A DNA stretch of 64,000 bases, taken from NCBI RefSeq assembly GCF_900172255.1, contig NZ_FWFU01000002.1, forward strand, positions 186,001 to 250,000, written 5' to 3'. A program made the translations under genes and the position numbers. The notes under the pieces were generated by a model that was given only the letters and a program-made list of their open reading frames with translations, was not told where the DNA came from and made no database searches. Shown here piece by piece: positions 38,626-48,068 of this stretch (its first letter is position 1; each line of letters begins with the position of its first letter). This DNA is from Roseovarius halotolerans. GTDB taxonomy: Bacteria; Pseudomonadota; Alphaproteobacteria; Rhodobacterales; Rhodobacteraceae.

Positions 38626-39318
38626 ATGATGAACGTTTCCGCAGACCAGAAACTTGGCGCCGCCGATATTGCAGCGCTGATCCGGCGCGAAATCTCGAAG
38701 GGGAGCCTGCAACTGCACGACCGCCTCCCGCCGGAACGGGTGCTGTCAGACAGTTATGGCGCGGCCCGCGGAACCGTACGCAAGGCCCTGACGCGCCTCG
38801 AAAAAGAAGGGTTCGTCGAAACCCGGCCCGGCAGCGGCACATATGTGGTCCACCAGCCCGACGACAACTCCGCCAGCGCGATCGAACACGCCACGCCGCT
38901 GGAACTCATGGATGCCCGATTCGCGCTCGAACCGCATATTTGCCGGCTTTCGGTCCTGCATGGCCGCCAATCCGATTTCGACCGGATGGAGGAGCTTTGC
39001 AACCGGATGGAAGACTGCCTGGACGACCCGGTAGCGTTTTCCGACGCCGATACCGATTTCCACCGCGCGCTGGTGGAATGCACCCGCAACGGGCTTCTGA
39101 TCTGGATCATCGACCAGATCGCGACCGTGCGCAGCGAAGACGACTGGACGCGGATGCGCCACCTGACGCTGGATAGGCGCACCATCGCCACCTACAACAC
39201 CCAGCACCGCCAGATCCTGAACGCGATCCGCACCCGCGAACCCGAACGCGCCGCCAATATCATGAAGGAACATCTGGAAACCGCGCGCCTGTCGCTGACC
39301 CGCGCCTCGGATACCTGA
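38626..39318 (+). CDS. FadR/GntR-family regulator with FCD domain
   Basis: This is a 230-residue protein with an N-terminal GntR winged helix (RLPPERVLSDSYGAARGTVRKAL, split, and ETRPGSGTYV) and a C-terminal FCD all-helical sensor domain (HRALVECTRN, HRQILNAIRTREPERAANIMKEHL) with metal-type histidines. FCD regulators usually respond to small organic acids. Placed divergent from glnT, it is a likely controller of the gln/glx operon. The first ATG has GAGG three bases away, the second (38629) six bases; either may be used. Confidence 0.85.
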   Translation: MMNVSADQKLGAADIAALIRREISKGSLQLHDRLPPERVLSDSYGAARGTVRKALTRLEKEGFVETRPGSGTYVVHQPDDNSASAIEHATPLELMDARFALEPHICRLSVLHGRQSDFDRMEELCNRMEDCLDDPVAFSDADTDFHRALVECTRNGLLIWIIDQIATVRSEDDWTRMRHLTLDRRTIATYNTQHRQILNAIRTREPERAANIMKEHLETARLSLTRASDT

Positions 39319-39326
39319 TCCCGGAC

Positions 39327-39346
39327 ATTTCGATTGATGTCGAAAT
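39327..39346. promoter_or_regulatory. Perfect dyad ATTTCGA-N6-TCGAAAT, candidate ArsR operator
   Basis: A seven-base perfect inverted repeat sits 40 bases before the arsR start, in an AT-rich stretch that must contain the promoter. Its shape fits operators of the ArsR/SmtB family. Confidence 0.65.
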
Positions 39347-39371
39347 GATTTGACGTCTGTGTTTGATTTCT

Positions 39372-39387
39372 ATATTTCTCGAAATAT
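39372..39387. promoter_or_regulatory. Perfect dyad ATATTTC-TC-GAAATAT overlapping the arsR start
   Basis: A second seven-base perfect palindrome reaches into the ATG at 39386. With the dyad at 39327 it suggests two repressor sites 26 bases apart edge to edge. Confidence 0.6.
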
Positions 39388-39745
39388 GGAAAACTTGCCC
39401 GCGCTTAGCCCCGACCTCACCGAAACCAACCTCGCCATGACAGCGTCGGCCTTCGCCGCACTTGGCTCGGAGCAGCGCCTTGCGGTGCTGCGCTGCCTGG
39501 TGCGGGCGGGGCCGGAGGGGCTCAGCATCGGGGGGCTGGGCGAACGAAGCGGCGTGACCGGATCGACCTTGACCCATCACATGAAAATCCTGACGCAGGC
39601 GGGTCTTGTGCGCCAGCAACGCCAGGGGCGCTCGATCATCTGCGCCGCCGTCGCCTATCCCGAACTTTCGGCGCTCGCGAATTTCCTGTTGCGCGAATGC
39701 TGCGCCGATGCACCTGCTGCTTGCGAGGACCAGGACCATGGCTGA
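39386..39745 (+). CDS. ArsR-family repressor
   Basis: This is a 119-residue ArsR/SmtB winged helix protein (SEQRLAVLRCLV, HHMKILTQAGLVRQQRQGR). The C-terminus has the cysteine pattern ECC-N6-C (RECCADAPAAC), which resembles the C-terminal thiol sites of some arsenite-sensing ArsR proteins. The ATG at 39386 has no clear Shine-Dalgarno and lies inside a palindrome, so translation may be leaderless or weak. The 3' end overlaps the permease gene by eight bases. Inducer not proved. Confidence 0.8.
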   Translation: MENLPALSPDLTETNLAMTASAFAALGSEQRLAVLRCLVRAGPEGLSIGGLGERSGVTGSTLTHHMKILTQAGLVRQQRQGRSIICAAVAYPELSALANFLLRECCADAPAACEDQDHG

Positions 39746-40766
39746 AACCACCTCCATTCAACCAGGTCACCTCTGGTCGCGCATCGACAAGGCTTGGCTG
39801 ATCCTGGCGCTGACCCTTGTGGCGCTCGCCATTCTCGACCCGGCACAACTCTGGCCCACGCTGACATTTGCCGCCGGGGCTCTCTGGCACACGGCGCCGT
39901 TCATCGCCTTTGCCGTGCTGGCCGTCGCCTGGCTCAAGGCCACCGGCGCCGAGCGCCTCCTTGCGCGCGCCTTTGAAGGCAGCCAGGCGCGTATGGTCCT
40001 GATCGCCGCGCTGATAGGCGGGCTTGCGCCTTTCTGTTCCTGCGAGGTGATTCCCTTCATCGCCGCGATGCTGGCGCTTGGTGCGCCTCTGGGGGCGGTC
40101 ATGGCGTTCTGGCTGGCATCGCCGCTCATGGATCCCGCGATGTTCCTGATTACCTCGGGAACACTCGGCTGGAATTTCGCGATCGCCAAGACCATCGCCG
40201 CGATCTCGACCGGCCTCCTGGGCGGGTTCGCAACATTGTTGCTGGCGCGCTCCGCACTTTTCGCCGACCCGTTGCGCGCGCAGCCGGGTTCCGGCGGTTG
40301 CTGCAGCTCCCAAAAGCCCTTTGAAGGCGCTCCCGTCTGGCGGTTCTGGCGCGAAGCAGCGCGCCGCGACACCTTTCGCGTCACCGCGCTGAGCAATGCC
40401 GCGTTCCTGCTTAAATGGCTGGCGCTGGCCTATGTCGTCGAGGCCCTGATGCTGGAATACGTCCCGGCCGAGACCGTCGCCGGGGTCCTGGGCGGCACCG
40501 GGATCAAGCCGATCGTTCTGGGTGCGCTGGTCGGGGCGCCTGCCTATCTGAACGGCTATGCGGCGGTTCCGATGGTGGACGCCCTGCTGGCGCAGGGCAT
40601 GAGCAACGGCGCGGCCATGAGTTTCGTGATAGCCGGCGGCGTCAGCTGCATTCCCGCCGCGATCGCCGTCTGGGCGCTGGTGAAGCCGCGTATCTTCTTC
40701 GCTTACCTTGCTTTCGCGATGACTGGCGCGCTACTGGCGGGCATTGCCTGGCAGGCCATCGCCTGA
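39738..40766 (+). CDS. DUF318/ArsP-like permease
   Basis: This is a 342-residue inner-membrane protein with about eight hydrophobic helices and the hallmark APFCSCEVIPF and GGVSCIPAAIA motifs of the DUF318 (YraQ/ArsP) family, plus a Cys-Cys pair in GGCCSSQK in its central loop. ArsP members export trivalent organoarsenicals; others are uncharacterised. Coupling to an ArsR with arsenite-type cysteines makes metalloid efflux a fair inference. It starts inside the arsR end (ATG 39738, GAGGACCAGGACC upstream). Confidence 0.8.
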   Translation: MAETTSIQPGHLWSRIDKAWLILALTLVALAILDPAQLWPTLTFAAGALWHTAPFIAFAVLAVAWLKATGAERLLARAFEGSQARMVLIAALIGGLAPFCSCEVIPFIAAMLALGAPLGAVMAFWLASPLMDPAMFLITSGTLGWNFAIAKTIAAISTGLLGGFATLLLARSALFADPLRAQPGSGGCCSSQKPFEGAPVWRFWREAARRDTFRVTALSNAAFLLKWLALAYVVEALMLEYVPAETVAGVLGGTGIKPIVLGALVGAPAYLNGYAAVPMVDALLAQGMSNGAAMSFVIAGGVSCIPAAIAVWALVKPRIFFAYLAFAMTGALLAGIAWQAIA

Positions 40767-40943
40767 ACCGCCTCATTGCACACCAAATTTGGCTCGAAAA
40801 TATTCGTGAACCGGCATAAAAATGCCCTGTTTCGCTGTAACAAGACAGCGCGATCCGGCATAATGCCATGAACGTATCGAGTGACGCCTCGACGAAGTCC
40901 CCATAAAAGAGGACGAGGCAAGAGCAGCATCGGAGCGACCTGG

Positions 40944-41603
40944 ATGCTCGAATTCGACAATGTGAGCAAGTCCTTCTGGACAGGCACGCAGCGCAAGGTG
41001 ATCCTTGACCGCGTGTCGTTTCGTGTCGAACTGGGAAAGTCGCTTGGCATCCTCGCCCCCAATGGCACCGGCAAGACGACCCTGATCAACATGATGGCCG
41101 GGCTCGAAAAACCGGACGAGGGCGAAATCCGCCGTGGCTGCCGCATCAGCTTTCCGCTTGGCTTCATGGGGGGCGTGATCTCGAAAATCTCGGCGATGGA
41201 AAACGCGCGCTACATCGCGCGGCTCTATGGGCTCGACCCCGATTACATCGAGGCATATTGCCGTTGGATGTGCAATCTCGGCGAATATTTCGACCAGCCG
41301 CTCGGCACCTACTCATCCGGCATGCGCGCGCGCTTCGCGTTTTCACTGATGCTGGCGCTCGATTTCGACATGTATCTGATCGACGAGGGCATGCCCAGTT
41401 CGACCGATGTCGAGTTCAACCGCAAGGCCGGCGATATCCTGCGCGAAAGACTGCGCACCACCACGGTCGTGATCGTCTCGCACAGTCCCGAAGTTCTTGA
41501 AAAATTCGCACACTCCGCCGCTGTTCTGATGGGCGGAAAGCTGTATATGTTCGATACCTTGGAAGAGGCAAAGCAACTCTATGACTACGAAACCCAAGGC
41601 TAG
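40944..41603 (+). CDS. kpsT: Capsule polysaccharide export ABC ATPase (KpsT-like)
   Basis: This is a 219-residue ATPase of the KpsT/CtrD family, which powers export of lipid-linked capsule chains. Walker A is APNGTGKTT, with alanine where glycine usually opens the motif; the ABC signature is TYSSGMRAR; Walker B ends in LIDEG; the switch histidine is in VSHS. ATG 40944 has CGGAG nine bases upstream. The end overlaps the KpsE-like gene by 23 bases. No permease gene (kpsM) is adjacent. Confidence 0.85.
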   Translation: MLEFDNVSKSFWTGTQRKVILDRVSFRVELGKSLGILAPNGTGKTTLINMMAGLEKPDEGEIRRGCRISFPLGFMGGVISKISAMENARYIARLYGLDPDYIEAYCRWMCNLGEYFDQPLGTYSSGMRARFAFSLMLALDFDMYLIDEGMPSSTDVEFNRKAGDILRERLRTTTVVIVSHSPEVLEKFAHSAAVLMGGKLYMFDTLEEAKQLYDYETQG

Positions 41604-43209
41604 GAAGTTCCGCATCCGGCGCAACCCCAATGCGCCGCAGGATCATGCCCCCGTCGAACACGGCCAGACCCAGGCCGCGCCCGAACCGCTGCGCGAGGGT
41701 CAAATCAGTTCAGCACGCGAGACCGCCGCCTCGCAGAATATCGAAGACATCCGCAAGGAAGGGCTGACCGGGCGCGAATTGCGCATGGCCCGCCGCATGG
41801 CACAAAAGCACGGGCTGGCGCCGACATCGGATTTCGACGCGGTCCGCCTGTTGCGCGCCAAGGGCATTGATCCGTTCCAGCGCGGCAACATGCTGGAACT
41901 GGTCGCCGGCGACGGCGGTCGCGGCGGCTCAGGTGGCGGGTCGGGCGGCAATGCCCTGACCACCACGCCTGAACCCGGTGATCCGCGGCGCGTGCAGCTT
42001 CCCCAGACCGTGCCGGTCGGGCAACAGACCCTACCCTCGACCGATCTCAGCCCGGCGGATCGCCGCGCCGATGAAATCTCGCGTATTCAGCGCGACATCG
42101 CCAAACGCCGGCGGCGCAAGCTGATCTTGCTGTTCTCGCGCCTCACCGCCTTCGTGTTCCTGCCGACACTGATCGCAGGCTATTACTATTACGCCGTCGC
42201 CACGCCGATGTATTCCACCAAGTCCGAATTCCTGATCCTGACCGCCGACGGCTCGGGCGGCTCGATGGGCGGGCTTGGAGGGCTTATCCCCAGCCAGTTC
42301 GCCACCGGGCAGGATTCCATCGCAACGCAGTCCTACCTGCAATCCAAGGACGCGATGCTGCGCCTCGACAAGGACGTGGGCTTTCGCGCGCATTTCAGCC
42401 AGGACTGGATCGACCCGATCCAGCGCCTTGCGCCCGATGCCTCGACCGAGGACGCCTACAAGCTCTACAAGAAATACGTGAAGCTGGGCTACGACCCGAC
42501 CGAGGGCGTCATCCGGATGGAACTTGCCACCGCCGACCCCGAGGTTTCGGCGCAGTTCTCCGAGAAGCTGATCGACTACGCCGAAGAGCGCGTCGATCAC
42601 CTCAGCGCCGAGAAACGCCTCGACGCGGTCCGCACGGCCGAGCAAAGCCTTGCACAAGCCAAGCAACAGCGCAGCGACGCCCAGCGCCAGCTTGTCGAAT
42701 TGCAAGAAGGGTCGATTCTGGACCCCGAGGGCGAGATCGCCAATATCCGTTCGCTGATCGGCTCGGCTGAACTGCAGCTTCAGGAAAAGCAACTGGCCCT
42801 CAATACGCAGCTCAGCAACGCGCGTCCCAACCAGGCGCGCGTCGAAGCCCTGCGCGGTGAAATCGAGGGGCTCGAGGCCGAATTGCGCAAGCAGAACGCG
42901 CGCCTGACCGATGCGACCGCGGGGTCTTCATCGCTGGCCGCTCAGGCGGCGGCGATCCAGATCGCTCAGGCTGATCTCGCGACCGCCGACATGGTTCTGC
43001 AATCCGCGCTGGAATCCAAACGCCTGTCGGAAATCGAAGCCAACAAGCAGGTCCGCTACCTGACTGTCAGCGTAAATCCGGTGCCCTCGGAGGATCCCTC
43101 CTATCCGCGCTCCTTCGAGAACACCGTGCTTGCCTTCCTGATCTTCGCCGGTATCTACATGATGATATCTCTCACCGCTTCCATCCTTCGTGAACAGGTC
43201 TCGTCTTGA
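41581..43209 (+). CDS. kpsE: Capsule export inner-membrane protein (KpsE/CtrB-like)
   Basis: This is a 542-residue polysaccharide co-polymerase-type protein. An N-terminal hydrophobic helix (about 180-203) is followed by a periplasmic coiled-coil domain ([32 protein letters not shown]) and a C-terminal helix (about 513-533). The first ~170 residues are unusually long, polar and glycine-rich ([13 protein letters not shown]) and would be cytoplasmic. KpsE links the ABC exporter to the outer-membrane KpsD channel; kpsD is not seen. It overlaps kpsT by 23 bases. Confidence 0.82.
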   Translation: MTTKPKARKFRIRRNPNAPQDHAPVEHGQTQAAPEPLREGQISSARETAASQNIEDIRKEGLTGRELRMARRMAQKHGLAPTSDFDAVRLLRAKGIDPFQRGNMLELVAGDGGRGGSGGGSGGNALTTTPEPGDPRRVQLPQTVPVGQQTLPSTDLSPADRRADEISRIQRDIAKRRRRKLILLFSRLTAFVFLPTLIAGYYYYAVATPMYSTKSEFLILTADGSGGSMGGLGGLIPSQFATGQDSIATQSYLQSKDAMLRLDKDVGFRAHFSQDWIDPIQRLAPDASTEDAYKLYKKYVKLGYDPTEGVIRMELATADPEVSAQFSEKLIDYAEERVDHLSAEKRLDAVRTAEQSLAQAKQQRSDAQRQLVELQEGSILDPEGEIANIRSLIGSAELQLQEKQLALNTQLSNARPNQARVEALRGEIEGLEAELRKQNARLTDATAGSSSLAAQAAAIQIAQADLATADMVLQSALESKRLSEIEANKQVRYLTVSVNPVPSEDPSYPRSFENTVLAFLIFAGIYMMISLTASILREQVSS

Positions 43210-43211
43210 CC

Positions 43212-44045
43212 ATGACCCATGTCGATCTCCCGGGGCTCAGCGTCGGCAACGACCAGCCCCTGACCCTTATCGCCGGTCCCTGCCAGCTTGAATCGGCGGA
43301 TCACGCCCAGATGATCGCCGGCAGCCTCAAGGAAAGCTGCGCGGCGCTTGGCATCGGGCTGATCTTCAAGGGCAGCTTCGACAAGGCCAACCGCACATCG
43401 CTTTCGGGCAAGCGCGGTCTTGGCATGGATGAGGGGCTCAAGGTGTTGCAGTCGGTCAAGGACAGCCTCGGGCTCCCGGTGTTGACCGATATCCACCTGC
43501 CCGAACAATGCGCCCCCGTGGCCGACGTGGCCGACGTGCTGCAGATCCCGGCATTCCTCTGCCGTCAGACCGACCTGCTGATCGCCGCCGGAGAAACCGG
43601 CGCGGCGATCAACGTCAAGAAGGGTCAGTTCCTGGCGCCCTGGGACATGCCCAATGTGATCTCCAAGATCGAAAGCACCGGCAATCGCCGCATCCTCCTG
43701 ACCGAACGCGGCACCTCGTTCGGCTACAACACCCTTGTCGCCGACATGCGCGCCTTGCCGCAGATGGCCGCCACCGGCTATCCGGTGGTGATGGACGCCA
43801 CTCACAGCGTGCAACAACCGGGCGGCCAGGGCGGCAGTTCTGGCGGCCAGCGTGAATTCGCCCCGGTCATGGCCCGCGCCGCCGTGTCGCTTGGCGTGGC
43901 CGCCGTGTTCATCGAAACCCACGAAGCCCCCGACACCGCGCCTTCGGACGGACCCAACATGATACCGCTCGATGAGATGCGCGCGCTGCTTGGGGTTCTC
44001 AAGGCGCTCGACGATGTCGCCAAGGCAAACCCGGTCGCTCTCTGA
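43212..44045 (+). CDS. kdsA: 3-deoxy-8-phosphooctulonate (KDO-8-P) synthase
   Basis: KdsA condenses arabinose-5-phosphate with PEP to make KDO-8-phosphate, for lipid A or KDO capsule linkers. The 277-residue protein shows [24 protein letters not shown], and [15 protein letters not shown], all characteristic. ATG 43212 is preferred to the TTG overlapping the kpsE stop. Its place behind capsule export genes suggests a dedicated second copy for the KDO capsule linker; whether another kdsA exists is unknown. Confidence 0.93.
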   Translation: MTHVDLPGLSVGNDQPLTLIAGPCQLESADHAQMIAGSLKESCAALGIGLIFKGSFDKANRTSLSGKRGLGMDEGLKVLQSVKDSLGLPVLTDIHLPEQCAPVADVADVLQIPAFLCRQTDLLIAAGETGAAINVKKGQFLAPWDMPNVISKIESTGNRRILLTERGTSFGYNTLVADMRALPQMAATGYPVVMDATHSVQQPGGQGGSSGGQREFAPVMARAAVSLGVAAVFIETHEAPDTAPSDGPNMIPLDEMRALLGVLKALDDVAKANPVAL

Positions 44046-44078
44046 CCCCGATTCATTCCCGATAACGAGCCTCATATA

Positions 44079-45575
44079 ATGACCAGACCCCTGCCGACCT
44101 GCACGCCCAATACCTGGGAATTCCTGCGCGACGCGATGATCGCGCCCACGGGATTTCGCGAATATGACGCGCGCTGGAAATATCCCGACGAGATCAACCT
44201 GCCAGGTATGACCGCGCTTGGCCTCGGCCTCGGCACCCAGATGCAGCGCCGCGGCATCCGCCCCGAAATCGCAGTCGGCAACGATTACCGCGACTATTCC
44301 CTGGCGATCAAACAGGCGCTCATCATCGGGTTGATGCAGGCAGGCATCCGCGTGCGCGATATCGGCCCGGCCCTCAGCCCGATGGCCTATTTCGCCCAGT
44401 TCCACCTTGATGCGCCCGCCGTGGCAATGGTCACAGCCAGCCACAATCCCAACGGCTGGACCGGGGTAAAGATGGGCTTTGAACGCCCGTTGACCCACGG
44501 CCCCGACGAGATGGCCGAACTGCGCGACATCGTGCTGAACGGCGAAGGCGAGCCGCGCGAAGGCGGCTCTTATGAATTCGTCGATGGCGTGCGCGAGGCG
44601 TATCTCGACGACCTCGTCGGCGATTTCAAGATGTCGCGCAAGCTGCGCGTTGTCTGCGCCACCGGCAACGGCACCGCCGCGGCCTTCGCCCCCGAACTGT
44701 TCGAGCGCATCGGCGTCGAGGTGATCCCCTCGCATAACGAGCTCGACTACACATTCCCCCATTACAACCCGAACCCCGAAGCGATGGAAATGCTGCATGA
44801 CATGGCCGATTCCGTGCGCGCTACGGGGGCGGACTTCGCGCTTGGCTTCGATGGCGACGGCGACCGCTGCGGCGTGGTCGACGACGAGGGCGAGGAAATC
44901 TTCGCCGACAAGATGGGCGTCATCATGGCCCGCGACCTTTCCGGGATCTACCCGAACTCCACCTTCGTCGCGGATGTGAAGTCGACCGGCCTCTTCGCCT
45001 CGGACCCTGAATTGCAGAAGAACGGCGTCACCGCGGATTACTGGAAAACCGGCCATTCCCACATGAAACGCCGGGTCAAGGAGATCGGCGCGCTGGCTGG
45101 CTTCGAGAAATCGGGCCACTACTTCCTGGCCGAGCCCATCGGGCGTGGCTATGATTGCGGAATGCGCGTGGCAGTCGAGATATGCAAGCTGATGGATCGC
45201 AACCCCGATGCCTCGATGTCCGACCTGCGCCGCGCCCTGCCGCAGACATGGTCGACGCCGACCATGTCGCCCTGGTGCGCCGACACCGAGAAATACGAGG
45301 TGCTGGACCGCATCGTCGCGCGGCTGGTCGCCAAGGCCGAGGCCGGTGAACGCATCGCCGGTCGCCCGGTCAAGGAGGTGGTCACCGTCAACGGCGCCCG
45401 CGTGATCCTCGATAACGGCTCATGGGGGCTGGTGCGCGCCAGCTCGAACACGCCCAACCTTGTGGTGGTCTGCGAAAGCAGCGAAAGCGAAGCCGAGATG
45501 CGCGCGATCTTCGCCGACCTCGATACGGTGATCCGCACCGAGCCTTCGGTCGGGGACTATGATCAGCGAATCTGA
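44079..45575 (+). CDS. Phosphomannomutase/phosphoglucomutase
   Basis: This is a 498-residue alpha-D-phosphohexomutase. The phosphoserine loop is TASHNPNGW, the metal loop is GFDGDGDRCG, the sugar loop is FEKSGHYFLAEP, and the phosphate-binding loop contains VRASSNTPN. It interconverts hexose 6- and 1-phosphates for nucleotide-sugar synthesis (ManB/AlgC type). It follows kdsA by 33 bases in the capsule cluster, so GDP-mannose or UDP-glucose supply for the polysaccharide is likely. The metal loop is standard. Confidence 0.88.
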   Translation: MTRPLPTCTPNTWEFLRDAMIAPTGFREYDARWKYPDEINLPGMTALGLGLGTQMQRRGIRPEIAVGNDYRDYSLAIKQALIIGLMQAGIRVRDIGPALSPMAYFAQFHLDAPAVAMVTASHNPNGWTGVKMGFERPLTHGPDEMAELRDIVLNGEGEPREGGSYEFVDGVREAYLDDLVGDFKMSRKLRVVCATGNGTAAAFAPELFERIGVEVIPSHNELDYTFPHYNPNPEAMEMLHDMADSVRATGADFALGFDGDGDRCGVVDDEGEEIFADKMGVIMARDLSGIYPNSTFVADVKSTGLFASDPELQKNGVTADYWKTGHSHMKRRVKEIGALAGFEKSGHYFLAEPIGRGYDCGMRVAVEICKLMDRNPDASMSDLRRALPQTWSTPTMSPWCADTEKYEVLDRIVARLVAKAEAGERIAGRPVKEVVTVNGARVILDNGSWGLVRASSNTPNLVVVCESSESEAEMRAIFADLDTVIRTEPSVGDYDQRI

Positions 45576-45641
45576 GGCGCGCGGCGCGGTTGCTAAATCG
45601 CCGCCGCGTTAACACTTCATAAACCGCGCGGGCGTAAGTCT

Positions 45642-45661
45642 TGGTTAACCGAGATTAACCA
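45642..45661 (+). promoter_or_regulatory. TTAACC direct/inverted repeat upstream of comM (candidate CtrA site)
   Basis: TGGTTAA (45642-45648) and TTAACCA (45655-45661) form a perfect dyad; read in one direction it also gives two TTAACC half-sites ten bases apart. TTAA-N7-TTAA is the CtrA pattern; spacing here is six. Another TTAAC lies at 45609-45613. The site is only 15 bases from the comM start, so direct activation would need a short leader. Confidence 0.45.
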
Positions 45662-45676
45662 GACAGGAACATGCCG

Positions 45677-47191
45677 ATGGTCGCGCGCGCCTACACGGTG
45701 GCCTTCGAGGGAATCCGCGCACGGCAGGTCGAAGTGCAATGCGCGATCAGCCCCGGCCTGCCCGCCTTTTCGCTTGTCGGTCTGCCCGACAAGGCCGTGA
45801 CCGAAGCCCGCGACCGTGTGCGCGCCGCGCTCAGCTCGATGGCCATCGCCCTGCCCTCGAAACGGATCACCGTCAATCTCAGCCCCGCCGACCTGCCCAA
45901 GGAGGGCAGCCATTTCGACCTGCCTATCGCCCTTGCGCTTCTGGCGGCGCTGGAAATCATCCCCGCCGACGCGGTCGAAGGCACCTGCTCGCTCGGAGAA
46001 CTCTCGCTCGATGGCACGCTGATCCCGGTGATCGGCGCCCTGCCCGCCGCGATGGCCGCCGCCGAGGACGAGCGCACCCTGCTCTGCCCAAGGGCCTCTG
46101 GCGCCGAGGCGGCATGGGTCGGCGCCGCACAGGTGATCGGTGCCGCCAGCCTTGCCGATGTGGTGCGCCACTATACCGGCCAGTCACCGCTTGTCCCCGC
46201 CGAACCCGGCGAAGTCACCACCGATGCCACTGGGCGCGACCTTCTGGATGTGAAGGGGCAGGAGCGCGCCAAGCGGGCGCTGGAAATCGCCGCCGCCGGA
46301 CGCCACCACCTGATGATGGTCGGCACACCGGGGTCCGGCAAATCCATGCTGGCGGCGCGCCTGCCCGGCATCCTGCCACCCCTGACCGCAGCCGAGGCGC
46401 TGGAAACCTCGATGATCCATTCGCTGGCGGGGCTTCTGGACGAGGGCGGCATCAACCGTACGCGGCCTTTTCGCGAGCCGCATCACACCGCCTCAATGGC
46501 CGCCATCGTCGGCGGCGGGCGACGTGCCGGGCCGGGGGAAATCAGTCTTGCGCATAACGGCGTTCTGTTCATGGACGAATTCCCCGAGTTCGCCCGCACC
46601 GTGCTGGAGACCCTGCGCCAGCCCGTCGAAACGGGCGAGGTCATGGTCGCGCGCGCCAATGCGCATGTGAAATACCCCTGCCGATTCATGCTCGTCGCCG
46701 CCGCCAACCCTTGCAAATGTGGCTACCTCCCGGACCCGGCGCGTGCCTGCAGCCGAGCGCCCCAATGCGGCGAGGATTACATGGGCCGTATTTCGGGACC
46801 GCTGATGGACCGTTTCGACCTGCGCGTCGAGGTGCCGCCCGTGACCTTCACCGACCTCGACCTGCCCGCCTCGGGCGACAGTTCAGCCACCGTTGCCACC
46901 CGCGTCGCCGAGGCGCGCGCGCTTCAGGCGCGCCGCTTTGCCGATGCGGAGCGCACGCGGCTCAATGCCGATGCCGAGGGCGAGATACTGGAGCAGGTGG
47001 CCACCCCCGATGCCGAGGGGCGCGCGTTGATCAACCGCGTGGCCGAGCGGTTCGGCCTGTCTGCGCGCGGCTATCACCGGGTGTTGCGCGTGGCGCGCAC
47101 CATCGCCGATCTCGACCATTGCGAAAACGTGCGCCGCCCGCATGTGGCCGAGGCCGTCAGCTATCGCCTTGCGGTCGGGAAAGAGACCTGA
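45677..47191 (+). CDS. comM: ComM/YifB-family Mg-chelatase-like AAA ATPase
   Basis: ComM is a hexameric helicase that helps integrate DNA taken up by competence. The 504-residue protein has an N-terminal Lon-protease-like domain (SLVGLPDKAVTEARDRV), Walker A VGTPGSGKSML, Walker B MDEFPEF, a zinc-ribbon stretch PCKCGYLPDPARAC and a C-terminal lid. I chose ATG 45677 because AGGA stands at a good distance; ATG 45671 lies too close. The last 35 bases overlap a convergent hydrolase gene. Confidence 0.9.
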   Translation: MVARAYTVAFEGIRARQVEVQCAISPGLPAFSLVGLPDKAVTEARDRVRAALSSMAIALPSKRITVNLSPADLPKEGSHFDLPIALALLAALEIIPADAVEGTCSLGELSLDGTLIPVIGALPAAMAAAEDERTLLCPRASGAEAAWVGAAQVIGAASLADVVRHYTGQSPLVPAEPGEVTTDATGRDLLDVKGQERAKRALEIAAAGRHHLMMVGTPGSGKSMLAARLPGILPPLTAAEALETSMIHSLAGLLDEGGINRTRPFREPHHTASMAAIVGGGRRAGPGEISLAHNGVLFMDEFPEFARTVLETLRQPVETGEVMVARANAHVKYPCRFMLVAAANPCKCGYLPDPARACSRAPQCGEDYMGRISGPLMDRFDLRVEVPPVTFTDLDLPASGDSSATVATRVAEARALQARRFADAERTRLNADAEGEILEQVATPDAEGRALINRVAERFGLSARGYHRVLRVARTIADLDHCENVRRPHVAEAVSYRLAVGKET

Positions 47192-48068
47192 TCCACCCGG
47201 CCACCTCTTCGAGCGTGCGGCACGCTTCGGGCAGCAGCGGCCCGAAAATCGGCCAGACATGGGGCAGATCGCGCGCGATCACCTCGGTCACACGCACCCC
47301 GTCCGCACGCAGCCGCGCCGCCATCCGGCGCGTATCATCCAGCAGGATCTCGGTATCGCCCGCCGCAATCCAGACCGGCGGCGCGCCGCGGAACCCGGCA
47401 AAAAGCGGCGACACGCGCGGGTCGCGCGGATCGCTCTCGCGCAGATACATCCGCGCCAGTTCGCCCGCGCGGGCAACCGGCAGCATCACTTCGGCATCTG
47501 CGTTCGACGCCATGCTGTCGCCCGAAAAAGTCATGTCGGTCAGCGGCGAAAAGCAGAAGACCCCGCGCGGGCGGCGCAGCCCGTGGCGCAGGATCTCGGC
47601 CAGCAGCGCCAGCGCCAGGCCACCCCCGGCGCTGTCGCCGCCGATGATCACCTCGCGCTCGGCACTGAGCTCGATATAGACCGCAAGCGCATCCTCCAGC
47701 GCCGCCGGAAAGGCATGTTCCGGGGCAAGACGGTAATCCGGCAGGCAGGCGGCAAGCCCGCTTAGCCCCGACAGGCGCGCCAGCATCGCGCGATGGCTGC
47801 GCGACGAGCCGAACACATAGCCACCGCCATGCAGATACAAGATCACCGCGCCGGCCTTGCCCGCGGACACATCCTTTCCGAGCGCCCAGCACACCGGCAC
47901 GCCGTCCAGCACCTCTTTGGAAAAATGGCTGCCGCGCGGCGGTCGAAACCAGAACCGCGCCTTGCGTTCAAACCCCGCGCGCAGCGCCACCGGATCATCG
48001 GCCCGCGCCAGGAACCGCTTTTCCACCAGTCGCAGACCGAGATTCAGGATATGCCGACGCAGGCTCAC
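47157..48068 (-). CDS. Alpha/beta hydrolase of the hormone-sensitive lipase family
   Basis: This is a 303-residue esterase/lipase-like protein. The oxyanion motif HGGGYVFGS, the nucleophile elbow [11 protein letters not shown] (serine in GDSAG), the acid region and a C-terminal DLPHVWPIF with the catalytic histidine are all present. It starts with GTG overlapping the gshB stop (GTGA), so it is co-translated with glutathione synthetase. It overlaps the end of comM by 35 bases in a convergent arrangement. Substrate unknown. Confidence 0.83.
   Translation of the reverse strand: MSLRRHILNLGLRLVEKRFLARADDPVALRAGFERKARFWFRPPRGSHFSKEVLDGVPVCWALGKDVSAGKAGAVILYLHGGGYVFGSSRSHRAMLARLSGLSGLAACLPDYRLAPEHAFPAALEDALAVYIELSAEREVIIGGDSAGGGLALALLAEILRHGLRRPRGVFCFSPLTDMTFSGDSMASNADAEVMLPVARAGELARMYLRESDPRDPRVSPLFAGFRGAPPVWIAAGDTEILLDDTRRMAARLRADGVRVTEVIARDLPHVWPIFGPLLPEACRTLEEVAGWIRSLSRPQGDS

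Noticed and set aside
43155-45119. A 654-residue minus-strand open frame
   Set aside because: It mirrors kdsA and the phosphomannomutase; both real genes have all their motifs.
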